A stretch of 64,000 bases of DNA from an uncultured Robinsoniella sp. GTDB taxonomy: Bacteria > Bacillota > Clostridia > Lachnospirales > Lachnospiraceae. Both the position numbers and the translations under genes were made by a program. Position 1 is the first letter of the stretch; the number at the start of each line of letters is the position of its first letter. Below are positions 1 to 8,509 of the stretch, piece after piece. The notes below the pieces were generated by a model. It saw only the letters and a list, made by a program, of their open reading frames with translations. It did no database searches and was not told the origin of the DNA. The stretch lies in the NCBI GenBank assembly GCA_900540475.1, contig UQGG01000015.1, forward strand, positions 62,001 through 126,000. Reading direction: 5' to 3'.

Positions 1-669
1 GTCCGCACTCATCCGCTTTAATACTTCGTAAGCTTCGTTGATATATTCATTCATTTCCGCCATTGCTATAAAATCCTCCTCTTTCTTTCCATTCAGGAAT
101 TTTCCCCACTGTAATAATTCACTTTCCGGTTCCTGGTTATTCTTTATTTTAGGAAGTTCCAGCACATGAAACTCCAGTTTATCCGAGTATATGTTTCCAT
201 TTTTGTCATCACGCAAATGAAAACAGGAGTAGTATTCCTGTGTTTCCTGCAAAAATGGAAAGTTTAATATAGAGATATGAATGCATTTCGCCAAGACATC
301 ATAATCATCCCCACGTTCAATCTGTTCTGCGTACATCTTGCATATGTAAAACAACGTGCGCTCTTCCCAGAACGGAAAAGAAAGCACCTGCATTTCCAGA
401 TCTATCTGACTTTTATCGTGCATCAAAACGCGTACATCCAGAATTCCCAGCTTTTCTTCCTGAAATTCTTTGTGTAAGTTAGTATTCAGCAATACTGTTT
501 CCAGAATGTCTTCCGGCTTTCTATTTATGAATGCAGCAATCAAACCTTTTCTTATTTTTTCATTACGCATTAGTTCCTTGAAACAAAAATCAACGGTGGG
601 ACACATCAGGAACGTTTCTGTCTCCTTATCTGCAGTATGATTATCATTTTTGATGGGTATATTGATCAT
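1..669 (-). CDS. Rpn / PD-(D/E)XK nuclease family transposase-like protein, 3' end cut by window
   Basis: A 223-codon open frame runs from ATG at 669 (AGGAGG-type ribosome site 672-680) off the left edge, so the C-terminus is missing. It begins MINIPIKNDNHTADKETETF, and the middle part has the pattern GILDVRVLMHD...IDLEMQV followed by FPFWEERTLFYICKMYAEQI. This is the signature of the PD-(D/E)XK core of the Rpn (recombination-promoting nuclease, PF12784-like) family: the Asp of LDVRV and the Glu-x-Gln of LEMQ are the expected catalytic residues. These proteins are often called transposases but usually lack terminal repeats; none are seen here. Family assignment is from sequence pattern recognition. 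The role in this organism is unknown. A possible promoter lies at 825-853. Confidence 0.75.
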   Translation of the reverse strand, partial: MINIPIKNDNHTADKETETFLMCPTVDFCFKELMRNEKIRKGLIAAFINRKPEDILETVLLNTNLHKEFQEEKLGILDVRVLMHDKSQIDLEMQVLSFPFWEERTLFYICKMYAEQIERGDDYDVLAKCIHISILNFPFLQETQEYYSCFHLRDDKNGNIYSDKLEFHVLELPKIKNNQEPESELLQWGKFLNGKKEEDFIAMAEMNEYINEAYEVLKRMSAD

Positions 670-824
670 TAAAATCCTCCTCTTACTTTAAGGCAATATC
701 CTTTGCCGTGTATGGAAGTTCAAAAATCAACAACTTACAGACGGCATAAAAGCACCTTAAATTCATATACATGTTTTCTGGAATTACTGGCAGATTAGCC
801 AAGTTTAAGAATATTTATAACGTT

Positions 825-853
825 ATATTATCACAGGATCAAATATATTGCAA
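825..853 (-). promoter_or_regulatory. putative promoter of the Rpn-like gene
   Basis: Read on the minus strand, TTGCAA (848-853) and TAATAT (825-830) are 17 bp apart. This gives a long AT-rich leader of about 150 bases before the ATG at 669. It is a prediction from consensus only. Confidence 0.3.
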
Positions 854-1068
854 CATATTTATTCATAAAGTTACTCATTAAATTTTTATGCATTAAATCA
901 TCTTAACACATGATAGAATTGATATTACATATTTCGTTTATGAATCTTTAGACGGATCTTAATTTTAACACGCAAAATACATAAAAGAGCAAAGAGCAAA
1001 TGAAAGATCGTGGAACCTCAGGTTATTAGATTATTAAATCTAATTTACAGGGTAAGTTCAGTTTTCTC

Positions 1069-1187
1069 ATTTGCTCAGTTCTTTTATATGCTTTGTTCTA
1101 TTATTTGCTCCGTTCTATTGTTTGCTCTATTCCATTGTTTGCTCAGTTCCATCTCAGCTCCATTATTTTCCCTGTTCCAAAATTTCC
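1069..1187. repeat. degenerate 17-bp tandem repeat, about 5 clear units
   Basis: Units at 1069-1085, 1086-1102, 1103-1119, 1120-1136 and 1137-1153 align to ATTTGCTCCGTTCTATT; two decayed units may follow to 1187. The repeat is in the 550-base spacer between the Rpn-like gene (starts 669) and the 3' end of kup (1220). Apart from the predicted promoter at 825-853 and a short palindrome at 1026-1043 (TTAGAT, six bases, ATCTAA), nothing else is recognisable in 670-1219. Confidence 0.7.
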
Positions 1188-1219
1188 CCATATCTCCATT
1201 TAAAATTGATCCACTATCA

Positions 1220-3238
1220 TTATTTCATTTTCCCGTTATCCTCTGTTAACCGCTTCAACGGCCGCAATGTTTTCATTTTAATGAATAACGGTACATATTC
1301 AATAATCAGAGAAGAATTTTCCAGTCCGTACCATCTTGCCGGTGAACCTGCGATATGCCGGATAGCGTATTTTAAGGATACTGCTGCTCTGCCTGAAGCC
1401 GTGATATCACTCTCTGGTACCAATACTTTCCGAATCAGGCAAAACTCGAAATCGCCCACCTCGCCCGGCTCATATACCGAATATTCCCTTTGCTGGGAAG
1501 GCAGCTCGCCGCTTGCTATTAATTCTTCTACAATCTGCCTCAGGTATACATTAACCCTCTGATCAACCTTAAATCCAAGCCTTAACTGAACCCGGTAGAT
1601 ATAATCCGTTCCAAAATTTTCTACTTTGTATTCACGGGTATAAGGTTCATCTGTTACCTTTATCGTCACGAACCAGTATGCCTGTGCCCGCTTAGGCTTT
1701 TTGTCCAGAATAGAGTATAAAATGTCCCGGTCCAGATCCTCCATTTCCGGTTCCTTTGTGATATAGACCAGATTATCTGTCTGAATTGGATATTCCATAT
1801 CATGACGCAGCTTCCCCAACAGCTTCCGGTAGTCACGGATTTTAAAGCATACTGCCTGAGACGCCTCTATCGCCGTACCGCGATGCCACACCAGCATGAC
1901 TCCAAACAGGAGCAGGGCAATTAACAGCGCCACATATCCTCCTCTGGAAAATTTACTGAGACTGGATATAAAAAATGTCCCTTCCAGGCCGCCAAAGAAC
2001 ACCAGGAAAATAAATGCCGGAATCTTCTGTTTCTTCTCATATTTTAAATAAATAAACAACAGAAGGGTTGTCATCAGCATGGTAAGTGTAATCGCCAGCC
2101 CGTATGCTGCTTCCATGTGCTCGCTGGTTTGAAAATACAAGACCACAATGGAGCACAAAAACCAGATCACCAGATTCACAAGAGGAATAAAAATCTGTCC
2201 CTTTGTTTTAGATGGATAGGAAATCTGCATATGGGGCATCAGATCCAGACGGCTTGCTTCTGAGACCAGGGTAAATGAACCCGTGATCAATGCCTGGGAA
2301 GCAATAATCGCCGCCAGTGCTCCAAGCAATACAGCCAGGGGGCGTATTCCCTCGGGAAGCATCTGGAAAAAGGGGTTCATATCAGGAATGCTGTATAATG
2401 CACTCTGTTTCTGATTTTCCATCAGCCATGCCCCCTGACCCAGATAATTCAAAATGAGACATATCTTTACAAATGGCCAGCTGATGTAGATATTGCCTTT
2501 TCCAACATGACCCATGTCGGAGTACAGCGCTTCCGCTCCTGTGGTTGCAAGGAAAACGCTGCCCAAAATCATGAATCCCATGTGATTTGCCGGACTGATC
2601 AGGATTTTCACAGCCCACAGCGGATTCAATGCCCGAAAAATCATCAGATTGCCGGAGATATTAAAAATACCGGCTGCTGCCAGAAAGAAAAACCAGATTG
2701 TCATCACCGGTCCGAAAGCCTTGCCGATAGAACTGGTTCCTGCTTTCTGTACCAGGAACAGGCCCGCAATGATGATCAGCGTAATCACTACAATTTTATT
2801 TTGGCCATTTCCCAATAAGGAGTGCATCGCCGGAATACTGCGAAGCCCCTCAATTGCCGTAGTTACCGTAACTGCCGGCGTAAGCACTCCATCTGCCAGT
2901 AGGGCGGCTCCGCCAACCATTGCAGGTAAAATAAGCCACTTTCCATATTTTTTAACCAGACTGAAAAGAGAAAATATACCTCCCTCACCGTGATTGTCCG
3001 CCTGCATGGCAATCAGTACATATTTTACCGTAGTCAGCAGAATAACAGTCCAGATGACCAGGGAAAGGGAACCCAGAATCAGTTCCTCATTCACATTTCC
3101 CAGCCCGCCGTTCCCATATATAATTGACTTCATTACATACATCGGTGACGTACCGATGTCTCCGTATACCACTCCAATCGATATTAATACTGCACCAAGA
3201 CTCACAGGAATTCTCGCAGAATGCTCCTGTTTTATCAT
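1220..3238 (-). CDS. kup: KUP-family potassium uptake protein
   Basis: This is a K+/H+ symporter-type transporter of the inner membrane. The N-terminus carries the family hallmark GVVYGDIGTSPMYV (residues 22-35 from the chosen start), followed by about twelve hydrophobic segments up to roughly residue 450 and a soluble C-terminal part of about 210 residues, the usual KUP layout and length (672 aa). A GTG at 3247 extends the frame by three codons, but the ATG at 3238 has AGAAAGGG eight bases upstream and is preferred. It follows a small two-helix membrane gene by 35 bases and may be cotranscribed with it. No c-di-AMP-type leader is possible in the short spacer. Strong family call; ion specificity is inferred from the family. 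Confidence 0.93.
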   Translation of the reverse strand: MIKQEHSARIPVSLGAVLISIGVVYGDIGTSPMYVMKSIIYGNGGLGNVNEELILGSLSLVIWTVILLTTVKYVLIAMQADNHGEGGIFSLFSLVKKYGKWLILPAMVGGAALLADGVLTPAVTVTTAIEGLRSIPAMHSLLGNGQNKIVVITLIIIAGLFLVQKAGTSSIGKAFGPVMTIWFFFLAAAGIFNISGNLMIFRALNPLWAVKILISPANHMGFMILGSVFLATTGAEALYSDMGHVGKGNIYISWPFVKICLILNYLGQGAWLMENQKQSALYSIPDMNPFFQMLPEGIRPLAVLLGALAAIIASQALITGSFTLVSEASRLDLMPHMQISYPSKTKGQIFIPLVNLVIWFLCSIVVLYFQTSEHMEAAYGLAITLTMLMTTLLLFIYLKYEKKQKIPAFIFLVFFGGLEGTFFISSLSKFSRGGYVALLIALLLFGVMLVWHRGTAIEASQAVCFKIRDYRKLLGKLRHDMEYPIQTDNLVYITKEPEMEDLDRDILYSILDKKPKRAQAYWFVTIKVTDEPYTREYKVENFGTDYIYRVQLRLGFKVDQRVNVYLRQIVEELIASGELPSQQREYSVYEPGEVGDFEFCLIRKVLVPESDITASGRAAVSLKYAIRHIAGSPARWYGLENSSLIIEYVPLFIKMKTLRPLKRLTEDNGKMK

Positions 3239-3273
3239 ATTATTCACCCTTTCTTTTACTGCTTTTCTATAGA

Positions 3274-3711
3274 TCAGTTAAGCAAAGGGTATCTCTTTTT
3301 TCCATCCTTCCGATGACCCGTCCGTATCATCCGCATATATCTATCCATTAATTGAAAACAATTACACAGAAAAACATAAGGTCTGCCCCAGTCTCCCCCG
3401 GATAAAAATAAGAGGAGTGTATAGAAAATCAGGAAACAAAGGCCGCTTAAAAACAGATTCCGGCTTTTTATAACAGGAACATTTATCCCGTCATTTCCAA
3501 CGGTAAAGTTTCTGAAAATTGTCTCTGCTTTTTCAAAATCAGGCAGATCAAACTGCTGTACTGCGTGGTTCATGCCGATAACAGGAGAATCCTTGGAAAT
3601 CATCGTTTGATTTAATCCGGCTGACAGCTGATGTTTATTACTATATAAAAGAACCGGGAGGCATAAAAACAGCACAGTCAATAACAAGACCGACCGCATA
3701 TATTTTTTCAT
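3274..3711 (-). CDS. small membrane protein with two transmembrane helices
   Basis: The protein has 145 residues from ATG at 3711, which has AGAAGG five bases upstream; an in-frame ATG at 3747 lacks a good site. One hydrophobic helix is near the N-terminus (SVLLLTVLFLCLPVLLY), then about 65 polar residues that should face outside, then a second helix (FLSGLCFLIFYTLLLFL) and a short basic tail ending RHRKDGKKR-like. No family is recognised. It lies 35 bases upstream of kup in the same direction and 57 bases downstream of the hydantoinase gene, so it could be an accessory of the transporter; that is inference from position only. Confidence 0.6.
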   Translation of the reverse strand: MKKYMRSVLLLTVLFLCLPVLLYSNKHQLSAGLNQTMISKDSPVIGMNHAVQQFDLPDFEKAETIFRNFTVGNDGINVPVIKSRNLFLSGLCFLIFYTLLLFLSGGDWGRPYVFLCNCFQLMDRYMRMIRTGHRKDGKKRYPLLN

Positions 3712-3768
3712 ACTATCCTTCTCCCTTTCTGTTTGTAATATATTCATATCATCGGCATATTAGCACAA

Positions 3769-5331
3769 TTAACGTCCGGTGTCAACCAGTTCTCCGGCAG
3801 CTTTTATTTTAATGCGATTCGTATTTCCAGGGTAATAAGCCAGTGGTATATCTTCAACATCAATAATCTCTACGGTATCCGGTGCTGCTCCGGCTTCCAC
3901 CGCCATCTCGCAGGCTTCCCGCTTTGCTTCTTCCAAAGCAGTTTCTCTTGGGACCTCATCGTAATTAATCAGCTTCTCCAGGGTTCCGCTCACCTTGGAA
4001 ATGGCTGAACCGATTGCGTTAGCGATTCCAAAATGTTCCGGCTTTACCGCTGTTCTGGTACCCTCCAGCTGCTGCGGAATCACAATAGAGCCTCCGCCTA
4101 CTAAGATTGCGTCCATATCCGTATTGGAGCTCTTCATGGAATCAATGGCGTCCTCTATCATTTCTTTCATGACTTTCATGGCATTTTCTGCAAATTCTGC
4201 GTCTATTACATCTGCCTTTCGCTGATCACCCACCTCTGCCATTCCAAGTCTGACTGCGATATCCGTAGCGGTAATCGTATCTCCGCCAAATGCCAGAGCT
4301 TTGCTGCTGATCTCAAAGCCAACGCTGTCCGGTCCCACGGTGATACTGCCATCGGGCTGCTGTCTAACGATCGAGCCTCCGCCCAGACCTATGGACGTAA
4401 CATCCGGCATGCGGAAATTGGTACGCACGCCGCCAATGGTAACCGCCACACTGGATTCCCGAGGAAAACCATGGGCGATCACACCAATGTCTGTGGTGGT
4501 CCCTCCCACGTCAATCACGACAGCATCCATAAGATTGCTCAGGTAGCTTGCTCCTCGTATGGAATTCGTAGGACCACATGCGATTGTAAGAATGGGATAT
4601 TTTTTTGCATATTCCATTGTCATCAGCGTCCCGTCATTCTGGGACAGATATACTTTTGCATTCGTGACGCCTTCTTCCGCCAGGCTCCTTGCAAATCCTT
4701 CGGTGAATCGTCTGGCTACTTTGTAGAGAGCTGCATTTAAAATGGTTGCATTTTCCCTTTCGATTAATCCCATAGATCCTATTTCACTGGATATGGAAAT
4801 CTGTACGTCCTCTCCCATCACCTCTCTGCAGATTTTCGCCGCCCTTATTTCGTGATCATTTCGAACTGTTGAAAATGCACAGGATATTGCTACGGACTTT
4901 ACTTTTCCATCTAAAGACCGGAAAAATGCTCTTGCCGCCTCCTCATCCAAAGGTGCCAGTTCTTTTCCATCGTATTCAAACCCTCCGCCGATGATCTCAT
5001 CCGCTTCTGCCACATGGCGGATTGCCTCTTCCCAGTCAACCATTGGCGGAATTCCCTTCGTAGCGGGAGCACCGATACGCAAGACTCCCACCTTTGCCAG
5101 ATTCTTTTTCTCCACAATAGCATTGGTACACTGGGTGGTGCCAAGCATCGCCTGGCTGATCTCTGAGCGGTCAACTCCTGACTGGGCAAGTACGGCTCTC
5201 ACAGCACCAAGTATTCCATCCTGAATATTTTCAGAAGTAGGGTGTTTACACTCGGCGATAACCTGTTTTTTCTCATCAATTAAAACTGCGTCTGTATTGG
5301 TTCCTCCAACATCAACTCCTAAACGATACAT
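3769..5331 (-). CDS. hydantoinase/oxoprolinase family protein
   Basis: ATP-dependent amidohydrolase of the HyuA/5-oxoprolinase type, 520 aa, cytoplasmic. The start MYRLGVDVGGTNTDAVLID is the phosphate-binding loop of the ASKHA fold. Around residue 65 is LGTTQCTNAIVEKKN, and in the middle are VIDVGGTTTDIGVI and SIGLGGGSIV, all typical of the hydantoinase A domain. It starts with GGAGGG eight bases before ATG. The ATG shares one base with the stop codon of the DUF917 gene (TAATG), so the two are translationally coupled. DUF917 proteins are commonly paired with these hydantoinases and PucR regulators, and the same three families lie together here. The exact ring substrate cannot be told from sequence. 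Confidence 0.88.
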   Translation of the reverse strand: MYRLGVDVGGTNTDAVLIDEKKQVIAECKHPTSENIQDGILGAVRAVLAQSGVDRSEISQAMLGTTQCTNAIVEKKNLAKVGVLRIGAPATKGIPPMVDWEEAIRHVAEADEIIGGGFEYDGKELAPLDEEAARAFFRSLDGKVKSVAISCAFSTVRNDHEIRAAKICREVMGEDVQISISSEIGSMGLIERENATILNAALYKVARRFTEGFARSLAEEGVTNAKVYLSQNDGTLMTMEYAKKYPILTIACGPTNSIRGASYLSNLMDAVVIDVGGTTTDIGVIAHGFPRESSVAVTIGGVRTNFRMPDVTSIGLGGGSIVRQQPDGSITVGPDSVGFEISSKALAFGGDTITATDIAVRLGMAEVGDQRKADVIDAEFAENAMKVMKEMIEDAIDSMKSSNTDMDAILVGGGSIVIPQQLEGTRTAVKPEHFGIANAIGSAISKVSGTLEKLINYDEVPRETALEEAKREACEMAVEAGAAPDTVEIIDVEDIPLAYYPGNTNRIKIKAAGELVDTGR

Positions 5332-6425
5332 TATAAAATCCCTCCTTTCACACGTTCTTCAATGGGAATATAATCCGTATCACACCCAAAATATCTGGGT
5401 CCTACTAAGTCCAGCCCCTCTGCCGTACGCCACATCTCAAAACATTTCAGCCCCAGAACCAGGACACGTTTGCCATACTTTAGGGCATCTGTGGTAACCG
5501 GATGGAAGGTTTCCGTATCCACCAGGCAGATCAGATCCGGTGTGGTAGCAAGTATCCTGCCATCCACTGCAGCCGTAAGATTTTCATTCTGAAATTCGAT
5601 AAATGCCTGCTTCCCTTTATCTTCACCAATTCCTTCCAGCATGACTTTTCCAAAGTTAAATGCCCCTCTGGTTTCCCTCAGAACATCTGTAATCTTACCT
5701 TTGAACAACTTAAATCCCTCTGTAAACCTGAGAAAGTTTTCTTCCGGCGTTCCTTCTTCCAGATCCTTTACGGTGCGGATAGCTTCTCCCAGCTTCTGGC
5801 TGCGGGTCACGATGTTTTTAACGGCATATTTTTTCAGGGATGCTCCGTCCATGCAATACAGTGCCACCGAAACAGATCCCCCACAGCTCATGGTAACCCC
5901 ACGGGCTAACTCTTCTGTCCACTTATTGGTGATGGTATTGAAAATAACACTGTTACCTTTTTCATCTGTCAGTGCCATTGGAGATGCACTCATTCCCCCA
6001 ATTGTAAATGTCACCATCTGAAGCTCGGGGAATGCACGGCCCATACCGTCTGCATCCACCATAGGAAGACCTAATCTGGCAGCCGCGGCTATGGGCAGCA
6101 TACTGTTCACGCCTCCTGCTTCAATCGGCATGAATGCATATATTTTCTTGCCATAGAACTGCGTTACCATATCGTACAATATTTTGTATTCATTTCCACC
6201 GATTCCTTTTTCACTCAGAATCGTGGGTGCCCCCATCATGGCAATGGGTACAATTAATGCATCATCCGGTATTTCTTCAGGATCCAGCAGGGTAACCTCC
6301 CCGCATTCCTTTACTGCTCCCATAGCGACCAGTTTGCCTATGTAGGGATCTCCTCCGCCGCCTGCACCAAGCACGGCTGCCCCAAGTGCAATATCTTCAA
6401 TTTCCTGTAAACCTATTTTTCTCAC
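5331..6425 (-). CDS. DUF917 family protein, partner of hydantoinase
   Basis: A 364-residue protein with the DUF917 glycine-rich start MRKIGLQEIEDIALGAAVLG then AGGGGDPYIGKL. The GTG at 6425 is chosen because GGAGG lies eight bases upstream and the family begins MxxIGLQEI; ATGs at 6446 and 6431 have poor spacing. DUF917 proteins are thought to work with the adjacent hydantoinase-type protein, but their biochemical role is not firmly known. No signal peptide or membrane helix is evident. The stop codon overlaps the next start by one base. Function beyond the family name is inference from the pairing. Confidence 0.85.
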   Translation of the reverse strand: MRKIGLQEIEDIALGAAVLGAGGGGDPYIGKLVAMGAVKECGEVTLLDPEEIPDDALIVPIAMMGAPTILSEKGIGGNEYKILYDMVTQFYGKKIYAFMPIEAGGVNSMLPIAAAARLGLPMVDADGMGRAFPELQMVTFTIGGMSASPMALTDEKGNSVIFNTITNKWTEELARGVTMSCGGSVSVALYCMDGASLKKYAVKNIVTRSQKLGEAIRTVKDLEEGTPEENFLRFTEGFKLFKGKITDVLRETRGAFNFGKVMLEGIGEDKGKQAFIEFQNENLTAAVDGRILATTPDLICLVDTETFHPVTTDALKYGKRVLVLGLKCFEMWRTAEGLDLVGPRYFGCDTDYIPIEERVKGGIL

Positions 6426-6527
6426 ATTCATTACCTCCGTTTCCATTTGATTATTTTACCTTTTGTCAGACTTTCTTCCAGTTAGTAGATCAGACTGTTC
6501 CCATACCCGATTGTCCTCTTAAACAAG

Positions 6528-6559
6528 AATGCCAACGATGGTATGTCTTCGTTGGCATT
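6528..6559. promoter_or_regulatory. 10-bp-arm hairpin in the DUF917 leader
   Basis: AATGCCAACG at 6528-6537 and its reverse complement at 6550-6559 flank a 12-base loop. The element lies in the 229-base spacer between pucR and the DUF917 gene, about 100 bases upstream of the GTG start. There is no strong T-run on either side, so it looks more like an operator or leader hairpin than a terminator. A weak promoter-like pair (TTACAT, 16 bases, TAGAAT, minus strand) lies just upstream of it. Confidence 0.45.
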
Positions 6560-6654
6560 GCCTGCATAATATATGATTCTAACGCTTTACGATAGAAATG
6601 TAATTAGAATTCCGGCTAAAGATCACCATGTATTTTTGTCCTTTCAGACAAAGG

Positions 6655-8274
6655 TTATTTTTTTGCATGCAGAAGCCTTAAAAGTGCTGCTGCCCTGTAT
6701 AGTTCAAATGCATCCGGCATTCTGCTGATTTTATAATGAAGTTTCTCATTTAATTTTGCAATCCGGTATTTAACGGTATTTTTATGCACAAACATCATTT
6801 CTGCCGTTTTCTGGATGCTCATATCCGCATCCAGCATATAAGTTTCCAGCGTATGAAGCAATTCTTTGTTCTGGTCTTCTTGCCCCATGACAGGCGACAG
6901 AACTGACAGGACTTTTCCCGTTTCTTCTTCTCCACCCGCTGCAATTTTCCCACATTCCCCGATAAATTTGATTTCCTGTAGGGATATTACTTTTTTAAAA
7001 GGCAGTATGGCTTCTGCATATTTTAAATTTTCTATGCAGGATACATAGGCTTCCCGCACCGCAGTGGTATGTTTCAGTCCCAGGCAGCTGACGATACGTA
7101 CCTTCTCATTTTCTTTTTCCAGCTCTTCCACCAGACTTCCGGCGATCATTTCATAAGGCTGCTTCACCTTTTCATCTCCGGTAAATGCCACCAGCGTTTC
7201 ATTGTAAATCCCGGTCATGCCATTTTCAAAATTCACAGAGATAAAAGATCTTACTTTATGAAAAATGCGTGCATTAAATTCCTTTCTCCCATCACCTTCT
7301 TTTTCAGACCATACCACCATCATATGATGAATAGAAGCCACATCAGCGTTTAAAATCTTTGCCAGCCTGTTCATTTTAATAGGTTCATCATTGAGGATTG
7401 CTTTGATCAGCTCTTCCGTTCCAATATTGGCATGGTTTGAACTCCACATATTTACAAACAGCTGTACCACATCTGCTGCCTGACTGAAAATTTCAGAGGA
7501 AAGCATACCATTTTCCTTTATGGCGATGAGAAACATGGGCAGCACTTCATCATTTCGAATCTCCCGGCAGCATACACAAAGGGGTTTATCCAGCGTTATT
7601 GCCGCAGGTTCTCTGGGAATCATGCGGGGATTCTGCCTGTAAAACTCTAATATCCGTTGTATCAGGGGCTCCCCGGAAGCAGGCCAGTTTGCCATGTTTA
7701 CCACGGCCAGCCGGCTGTCCAGAATTACAAAGGAGCACGCCAGCCTGTCCCTCAGCATCTTAAGAACCGTGTCCATACTGCGCTGATGGTCCGGAAGCAA
7801 TGAAATCCGCTCCAGCATCTCACTGACCAGATAAGTAGCCACCATCTGGTCCCTGAAAATGGATTCCATCACTTCCCGGATCACTTCACTGTACCGCAGA
7901 TCGATACGATTCTCAGGCATACAAATCAGAGTAAAATTCAGCTCATCTGCCAGCCGGATCAGCCTGGGGTCCACAGCCGGCATAAAAATACCCACATAAA
8001 ATAGAATCAGTCCCACTTCGCCGCCCTCTGCCAGACGCCTGACCGTACTGCACTGGGCATTCACATCGTTTTTCACCTGAATGAATCCGGTAATTACGAT
8101 TTCACTTCCATAAAATTCATCATTCTGAAAAAGCGCATCCTGTAAGACACCGGGATCAAAATATTCTAATACGGAGATACTGGAAACAACTTTATTCAGG
8201 CCCTTTTCTCCTGCCACAACCCTGGCACCATTCAGAGAAGGCAGCTGCAATAAACTTTTAATTGTTACGCTCAA
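6655..8274 (-). CDS. PucR family transcriptional regulator
   Basis: A 539-aa regulator. The N-terminal part (SVTIKSLLQLPSLNGARVVAG) matches the purine-catabolism PurC-like domain (PF07905). The C-terminus ends in a PucR-type helix-turn-helix, MSIQKTAEMMFVHKNTVKYRIAKL (last ~60 residues), with a GGDEF-like CdaR linker region in between. Translation starts at TTG (8272-8274) with GGAGG nine bases upstream. It sits immediately upstream of the DUF917/hydantoinase pair in the same direction and is the likely regulator of that pair. PucR proteins usually respond to nitrogen-rich ring compounds, which fits a hydantoinase, but the ligand is not known. Confidence 0.88.
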   Translation of the reverse strand: MSVTIKSLLQLPSLNGARVVAGEKGLNKVVSSISVLEYFDPGVLQDALFQNDEFYGSEIVITGFIQVKNDVNAQCSTVRRLAEGGEVGLILFYVGIFMPAVDPRLIRLADELNFTLICMPENRIDLRYSEVIREVMESIFRDQMVATYLVSEMLERISLLPDHQRSMDTVLKMLRDRLACSFVILDSRLAVVNMANWPASGEPLIQRILEFYRQNPRMIPREPAAITLDKPLCVCCREIRNDEVLPMFLIAIKENGMLSSEIFSQAADVVQLFVNMWSSNHANIGTEELIKAILNDEPIKMNRLAKILNADVASIHHMMVVWSEKEGDGRKEFNARIFHKVRSFISVNFENGMTGIYNETLVAFTGDEKVKQPYEMIAGSLVEELEKENEKVRIVSCLGLKHTTAVREAYVSCIENLKYAEAILPFKKVISLQEIKFIGECGKIAAGGEEETGKVLSVLSPVMGQEDQNKELLHTLETYMLDADMSIQKTAEMMFVHKNTVKYRIAKLNEKLHYKISRMPDAFELYRAAALLRLLHAKK

Positions 8275-8306
8275 TGTTCTTTTCCTCCAACCAACCGCTT
8301 TTCTCC

Positions 8307-8335
8307 ATTATATATTTGGGCAATTGATTTTACAA
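8307..8335 (-). promoter_or_regulatory. sigma-A-type promoter of pucR
   Basis: On the minus strand, TTGTAA (8330-8335) and TATAAT (8307-8312) are separated by exactly 17 bp. A start point would lie about 25 bases before the TTG codon, leaving room only for the ribosome site. Confidence 0.6.
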
Positions 8336-8385
8336 TATATTTATTATACCTTGGCAGGCACTCATGTAAATACTGCGTAAAAACA

Positions 8386-8416
8386 CCGCCCTGCTGGTTT
8401 TAATTCAGCAGGGCGG
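8386..8416. terminator. rho-independent terminator after the URO-D gene
   Basis: An 11-bp GC-rich stem (CCGCCCTGCTG, 8386-8396; CAGCAGGGCGG, 8406-8416) with a nine-base loop. T-rich tails flank both sides: GTTTTTAC on the minus strand, and ATTTTTGCCTTTTT on the plus strand. It lies 94 bases past the stop of the minus-strand gene 8510-9703 and insulates it from pucR. Confidence 0.85.
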
Positions 8417-8509
8417 CATTTTTGCCTTTTTATTATAAATTGATTCCAAAAGCGATACGATACAGGAAAATCAAAGTGTTGTTCATCCCCGGGTATGCAA
8501 ATACAGACT

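Noticed and set aside
1..669. Insertion sequence
   Set aside because: The Rpn-type protein is often labelled transposase, but no terminal inverted repeats or target duplication are seen and the gene is cut by the window edge.
1071..1562. Plus-strand open frame of 163 codons next to kup
   Set aside because: It begins in the 17-bp repeat and runs antisense into kup; no start signals.
3712..3768. c-di-AMP riboswitch upstream of kup
   Set aside because: The spacers here (57 and 35 bases) are far too short for that riboswitch fold.
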